Assembly: GCA_030141605.1 (NCBI GenBank)
Contig: JAQGDQ010000471.1
Coordinates: forward strand, 1 to 62,000
Direction: 5' to 3'
Length of the DNA: 62,000 nt
DNA from: Tubiluchus corallicola
Lineage: Eukaryota; Priapulida; Priapulimorpha; Priapulimorphida; Tubiluchidae
Both the position numbers and the translations under genes were made by a program. Below the pieces are notes generated by a model, which ran no database searches, was not told the DNA's origin, and was given only the letters and a program-made list of their open reading frames with translations. Positions 56,913 through 62,000 of the stretch are shown here, one piece after another. How positions within the stretch are numbered: position 1 is the first letter of the stretch; each line of letters opens with the position of its first letter.

Positions 56913-57509
56913 AGCCAAAATGAATGGGTATTTAGTCTAAAGGAATGGTGAACTGAATTAAATTGAGTTTATTGACCATGAACATTTCAGTTAACAATTA
57001 CGAGTTTAATATGTTATGGAGTAACACATTATACTCTATTTGATTACATTAGTCCAGTTAAGATAGTGAACGTGCGATCATCATTAATTCATCAGATGGT
57101 AATTTATAACGTGCACTGAATTACCAATACAGCGAAATATATCACAGTTACAGGCATATATGGAGAATTTTAGCTACTGCATCAATGCTAGAATTAACAC
57201 TGTTTTGGTTAAAAACCAATTGCAAATATCAAAGTTGATTGAAGGATATTCCAACTGAACAGCTGCCGAGAACTAGAGGGCGCTCACTCGCTGATAAAAT
57301 GCTCATTTTGACTCAAGATCGTGAAACTTTGCACAATACTAAAACCCATGTTCCGGCACCCGGTGGCGTGAACCTTGCATTTTTCCGAGTAAGTTTTTTT
57401 TCATTGACTTTCTCATGTTCTGATGGTCCTGTTTAAGAATATGAAGGGTGGCCTGTGTCACAAAATACCAAAAACATACTACTATTTTACATATACATAT
57501 TTTATAAAT

Positions 57510-57880
57510 TATTTAAATAGAATTTTGAAGTGAAATTTTGAAGTAATATTAAAGATAGAAAGGCTGCGACGAAATTCAGAACTAGTGCTCATCGTTTGGC
57601 TGTTGAAACTGGTAGATATATGTAAGACCTCCTGTTCCAGTTGAAAATCGAGTTTGTAGTGTCTGCAATGTTGTTGAGGATGAATGCCATTTTTCTTGTT
57701 ATAGTGGACAAAACATAACGTTGCAGGTAACCGTATGATGAACACAGTTTCTCAATATGTTCCTGCTTTTAACGCGCTAACTAAAAATGAAAAACTGTTT
57801 TGTTTGATGCGACCACAAAACACTGTAATACAATGTGCAGCAGTGGCAAAATTTATCCGAACTTGTATGTAATCTATTGT
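57510..57880 (+). mobile_element. 3' end of a non-LTR retrotransposon ORF2, degraded
   Basis: Across two frames: FRTSAHRLAVETGRY, a Cys-Asn-Val-Val-Glu-Asp-Glu-Cys-His zinc-type segment, and LTKNEKLFCLMRPQN with AVAKFIRTC, the usual C-terminal pattern of such elements. Stops and a frame change show it is dead. Confidence 0.65.
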
Positions 57881-58223
57881 ATGAAATGTCTATTGTATTT
57901 TTGATCAGCCCTGTTGGACATATGTCAATAAACTATATATCTAGCTGCTTAAAGTACCAGACTGTTTGCTTGGTGGCAGTAATTATCAGATATGATAACA
58001 ACAGCGAAAAATTCCTAGTTTTTTGCCACAGGTAACAAAAGGTACATTATTTTTAATGGCTAATTTGTGAAAAAATGTCCAGTTTCCTTATGTTTGTGAA
58101 TTTGCAGAAACCAGCTTAGTTAGTTAAGTGTCGATTTTGAAAATTCATCAAGTTCAGCATACTGTCCACAAATGGGTAATTGCATTGATAACCAATTAGA
58201 TGCCATATTATCGACATAATCAC

Positions 58224-58692
58224 CAGCGGCGGATTATGATTTTATGGGCCTTAGGCTTCAGCTTGGAAAGGGCCTTTTAAATGTTGCTACACTGCTGAGC
58301 TGACGTGTTTTTGTGGAGCTCTCGTCGTTTGTAAGTCAGATATGTTGAAAAAAATGGACTTTTCAGAAATTATAACTGACTTTGCCCCCAGAAAAATTCG
58401 GAAACTGAAATTTTGAACTTAAACTTAAACTGTGTAAACGTGAATTGTGTAAACTTAAATTGTGTAAACTTAAATTGTGTAAACTTGATTTGTGTAAACC
58501 CGATTTGAAATATAGTGACTGACTTTTGAAAAAAAACTTTTTTCTATATTTTATTTTGGCGGGCCCCTTGCTCTTTTGTCAATTTATTTTTTTTTACAAA
58601 AAAAAATTTTTTTTCGTTTTATTTTGCCGGGCCCCTTTTGATCCCGGGCCTTAGGCTTCAGCCTATTCAGCCTATAGGGCTATCCGCTACAG
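58224..58692. mobile_element. hAT-like MITE, 469 bp
   Basis: A perfect 8-bp duplication ATAATCAC flanks it (58216-58223 and 58693-58700). The left tip CAGCGGCGGAT matches the inverted right tip CTGTAGCGGAT, and TTAGGCTTCAGC occurs near both ends. The interior has four GTGTAAACTTAAATT-type repeats and two GCGGGCCCCTT/CCGGGCCCCTT blocks. Confidence 0.85.
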
Positions 58693-59739
58693 ATAATCAC
58701 AAAACATTGTGCATCATAAGTGAACACTGACATACCTGACATACCCACAGTTTATCCGTTTCTTTATTACAATTTTTATTGACAACGACTAAGATGGTGT
58801 TGATCGTGATGCAGTAGCGCCATTTTTTAAGTTTAAGTAACAGAGTTGGGAAGGTAAACTGATGTTTGCTTCTGATATGGTTGTATTAAGATACGATATG
58901 ATAAATATTTGTTGTTCACATTGTACGCGTTTATATGGCTGATAAATCTTGTCTCTTTCTGTGTACATAAACATAGATTAGCCTGTTTGGCATCTCTACG
59001 TGCCTATCTATTGTTGCTTATAGAAGAAAAAATATCCCATTGAAAGACACGATTTGTTATTTTTATTGTATTTTGTGCATAAAACATAACCGTGCAATCA
59101 TTTTTCCTGGATTTTTTTCATTGTGCTGCAATTTTTCCTGGGCTGTTTCTATTTGGAATTCTCTTAGCATTTCCTGTGAAGTCTTTTCCTACATAACAGT
59201 GGCGTATACAATTCTATGAGAGTAACCACGCGAATGTGGTGCTAGCGAGTTTTTTTACAAGTTCATAAATTATAAATAAGTTGATTTTCAGTTCGCGTTT
59301 ACTGTCCGTGATTATAAATTAAATTCTTTTGATTTGTAATAAAATTTTGTGCCTTAGTTTTATAGTATCATCAGTGTACTCATTTTCCCTTTTGTCTGAT
59401 TTGTAGTGATGACAATGACTATTAAGTTGAAACGATCATCTACGCTTAATAAACATGTTAAAATTGTTAGTGGTTTGAACAATAATAATCTTTCTTGCCG
59501 ATGTGCAGTATTGTTTTTCCACTTCTCTTTCTCCACTGTAATAGCTGGCGTGCTCTAGTGACTAATTATTTTAAAGAGGTCATATAGTTTAAGAGTGGCG
59601 ATGATAATAGCTCTTAACGGGCTCTTAACGTGTTGCTAAGGTTTTCGATCAACTCAGATATCTCTACAAACTGCGATCATGCAGTGTAGGTGGCGTTTCT
59701 CTATACATTATATCATCATGTGGCGCATTTGGCAGTATT

Positions 59740-60340
59740 ACATCCGTTATCATCGTACAGGAACAGTACTCTTATCCATTGTATCATCGTGTCTCAAAAA
59801 TCGTAGGTTGTAAGTTCTTTAAGAAAGGCAGTCTTCTGAGTGCTTCCTGTATGCTGGCGTTCCTCAAGATTCTGTCATGGGTCCTACTCTGTTTCTACTT
59901 TCATTAGTTATCAGTCAGTGGATTCTTTCCCCGGGCTTTTTAGCCATGGATTTCTGGTAAAGAAAATTGCTTTGTGTTAAATATAGCTCCACTTGTTTTA
60001 AACAAAACATCAACAAACACAGCTTTCCATTAGTAAATAGTTTTTCTGTGCTTGTAATCGGTTTTACTTTCTGACTATAACCCCTTACAATGATTCACAA
60101 TTAGTTTTGTTTGAAGCGATTTGTGTAAAAACGTCTGAAAATGTTGAACGTTGTCGCTTACATGTTGATGATATTGCTTTCGTGTTCAAGTTGTTGATAT
60201 TGTACTCAGGACTGGATTAGGCTAAGGATCAAAATTAAAATTAAATAAATAAAATTGAAATTTAAATGATAAAATTTAATGCTGGCACGGTTGTATTCTT
60301 AGGTGTGCATGTGAATGTACCTTTATCTAGAGTAGAATTA
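59740..60340 (+). mobile_element. Non-LTR retrotransposon RT relic
   Basis: SIVSSCLKNRRL, YAGVPQDSVMGPTLFLLSL (59850-59906), HVDDIAFVF (60161-60187, catalytic box with Val for Ala) and VVFLGVHVN follow in RT order but in broken frames. Confidence 0.75.
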
Positions 60341-60373
60341 AATTCTGACCTCGTAGTAGTAAGGAACACCAGT

Positions 60374-60540
60374 CACGTGCACACTTGAGCTTATAAAAAG
60401 GGAAGGGCTAATGTAGATCTTGTCAGTGGTCAGCGGCGTTTTCTTCAGTGTTTGTCTTACCTTACACTTTCAGGCTCTGACGAAAACGGACCGGCTCAGG
60501 CATTCCTTCTACATTGTTTGACATTTTGGTAAGCAGATTA
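60374..60540 (+). promoter_or_regulatory. Candidate TATA promoter with a short non-coding first exon
   Basis: CACGTG (60374-60379) lies 12 bases before TATAAAAAG (60392-60400). Downstream are CTTTCAG at 60469-60475 and TTTTG/GTAAGC at 60538-60539, which could be an acceptor and a donor. There is no ATG frame of note, so if real this would be a 5' UTR of a gene beyond the window, or an LTR-type promoter. Confidence 0.3.
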
Positions 60541-61309
60541 TGTAATATGCATAATATTAAATCGATTAGATTCGATAGTTTTGTTTTGGTTTAAACCAGC
60601 ACTGAAAGCAAAATATGATTGAAAGTGAAAACGTAGTAAGGCAGTGCTGACAACCATAAATAATTATTATGATATTTACAAACTGGTGAAAAGAATTGTA
60701 GAAGCAAAAATACGTTGCATTAGTTTTAGCGTGACGTCACTGGCATCTCTAAGACACGCGCAAAAGCAGTAAAACACAAACAATATGCTACTGTATTTTC
60801 TGGCTGAATTTACATAGCACCAGACATTCAAACCTACAGGTGTCCAAAATACGGAGATTCCACAAAAATTCAGCTAGGCTCGGGGTCTAAAGGAGCGATG
60901 TAAGTTCCCGTAGTGTGCCCTGGCCTTTGATGCTTTTAGGTATTGCATCATTTTTAAATGCTCATTTGTTTCAGTAAGTTGCCAGACAGCACGTTTTAGC
61001 TGTTTAAAAATTGCTCTGTGCGATTTTAGGCACTACAGGAAAAGTTTTTTCGCATTTTGGTAGAGTTTGCAAGTAAGTTCCTTGAGAAGAAAGATTACTT
61101 TAAACATTTAATTCAAAATTATTACTCATAATACAATGCGCATAAAATTTAGTTGTCGTTTGCAACTCAGCAACTGTTGTCATTTACCAATAGTTTGCTC
61201 ATATCGCGAATTAACTCAGTCTCAAGCTGAAAATTTCCAACTTTCTGGCTACTGACTGCAAATAGAGGCCTCGTTTGTATATACTCATTTGTATATATCA
61301 AAGTAATAA

Positions 61310-61395
61310 AGAATTATTATTATTATTATTATCATCATCATCATCATCGTCGTCGTCGTCGTCATCATCATCATCATCATAATCATCATCATTAC
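61310..61395. repeat. Compound (ATT)(ATC)(GTC)(ATC) microsatellite
   Basis: Runs of ATT, ATC, GTC and again ATC directly after AATAAAGAATT; the array may be the tail of a plus-strand non-LTR element. Confidence 0.9.
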
Positions 61396-61560
61396 CACTA
61401 TTAGTGGCATCAATACCGAAAAGCTTTGTGTAGATCTAAATTATTTTTGGCTCATCTATAAAACTTTCAATTATGTACAGTTTATACACATAACATAACT
61501 GCAGCAACTAGGACCTCAATGTTGAGCCATAAGAGACCAAATTTCACAAAATTAAAATAG

Positions 61561-61905
<345 letters not shown>

Positions 61906-62000
61906 ATCAGAAATAGAAAAACATAGTAAAAGTACTGGTTTAAATAATAATTATTATAACGACAATTGATGATAATGATGGTGGTGGTGATGATATTGAT

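Overview
This window is AT-rich, intron-rich metazoan nuclear DNA. It has GT-AG introns, four recognisable animal genes, SINEs, non-LTR and Ty3/gypsy relics, MITEs and many microsatellites. I cannot place the species. Gene content and repeat style fit a marine invertebrate (tunicate, lophotrochozoan or similar), but nothing seen is decisive. Nothing bacterial is present.

Layout. 1-2.2 kb: a GC-rich anomalous stretch, then a very compact minus-strand two-exon gene for a small secreted Gln-rich peptide with its own TATA box (1533-1961). 2.2-7.3 kb: intergenic repeats. 7344-21180 (+): CIR1, a nuclear RS-type corepressor/splicing protein, 8 exons, 814 aa. 24041-28370 (-): a WIP/WIPF verprolin-family actin regulator, 5 exons, 438 aa. 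32694-47734 (+): CASC3/Barentsz/MLN51, the exon-junction-complex core factor, 13 exons, 1098 aa, with an unusual acidic tail of about 420 aa. 49064-51545 (-): NDUFB3, a small accessory subunit of mitochondrial complex I, 2 exons, 97 aa. 51.6-62 kb: no intact gene seen; it holds retroelement relics, a broken coding-like stretch, a hAT-type MITE, a possible TATA promoter and a long CAG/CAA tract.

The four conserved genes alternate in orientation: CIR1 and WIPF are tail to tail, WIPF and CASC3 head to head, CASC3 and NDUFB3 tail to tail. They are not a pathway cluster; CIR1 and CASC3 both act in nuclear RNA metabolism, WIPF in the actin cytoskeleton, NDUFB3 in respiration. Every coding exon was joined by hand: reading frame is kept across all junctions and each chain ends at a stop.

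Most unusual: (1) a minisatellite of 26 imperfect copies of the intron 5/exon 6 acceptor junction of CIR1, lying directly upstream of the true acceptor; (2) the secreted Q-rich gene, whose frame continues past its stop through two further in-frame TAA codons into a basic Arg/Asn/Tyr-rich tail; (3) the CASC3 acidic extension; (4) a 45-bp repeat in CIR1 that keeps several frames open; (5) well-delimited MITEs with target-site duplications, and 5S- and tRNA-derived SINE-like sequences.
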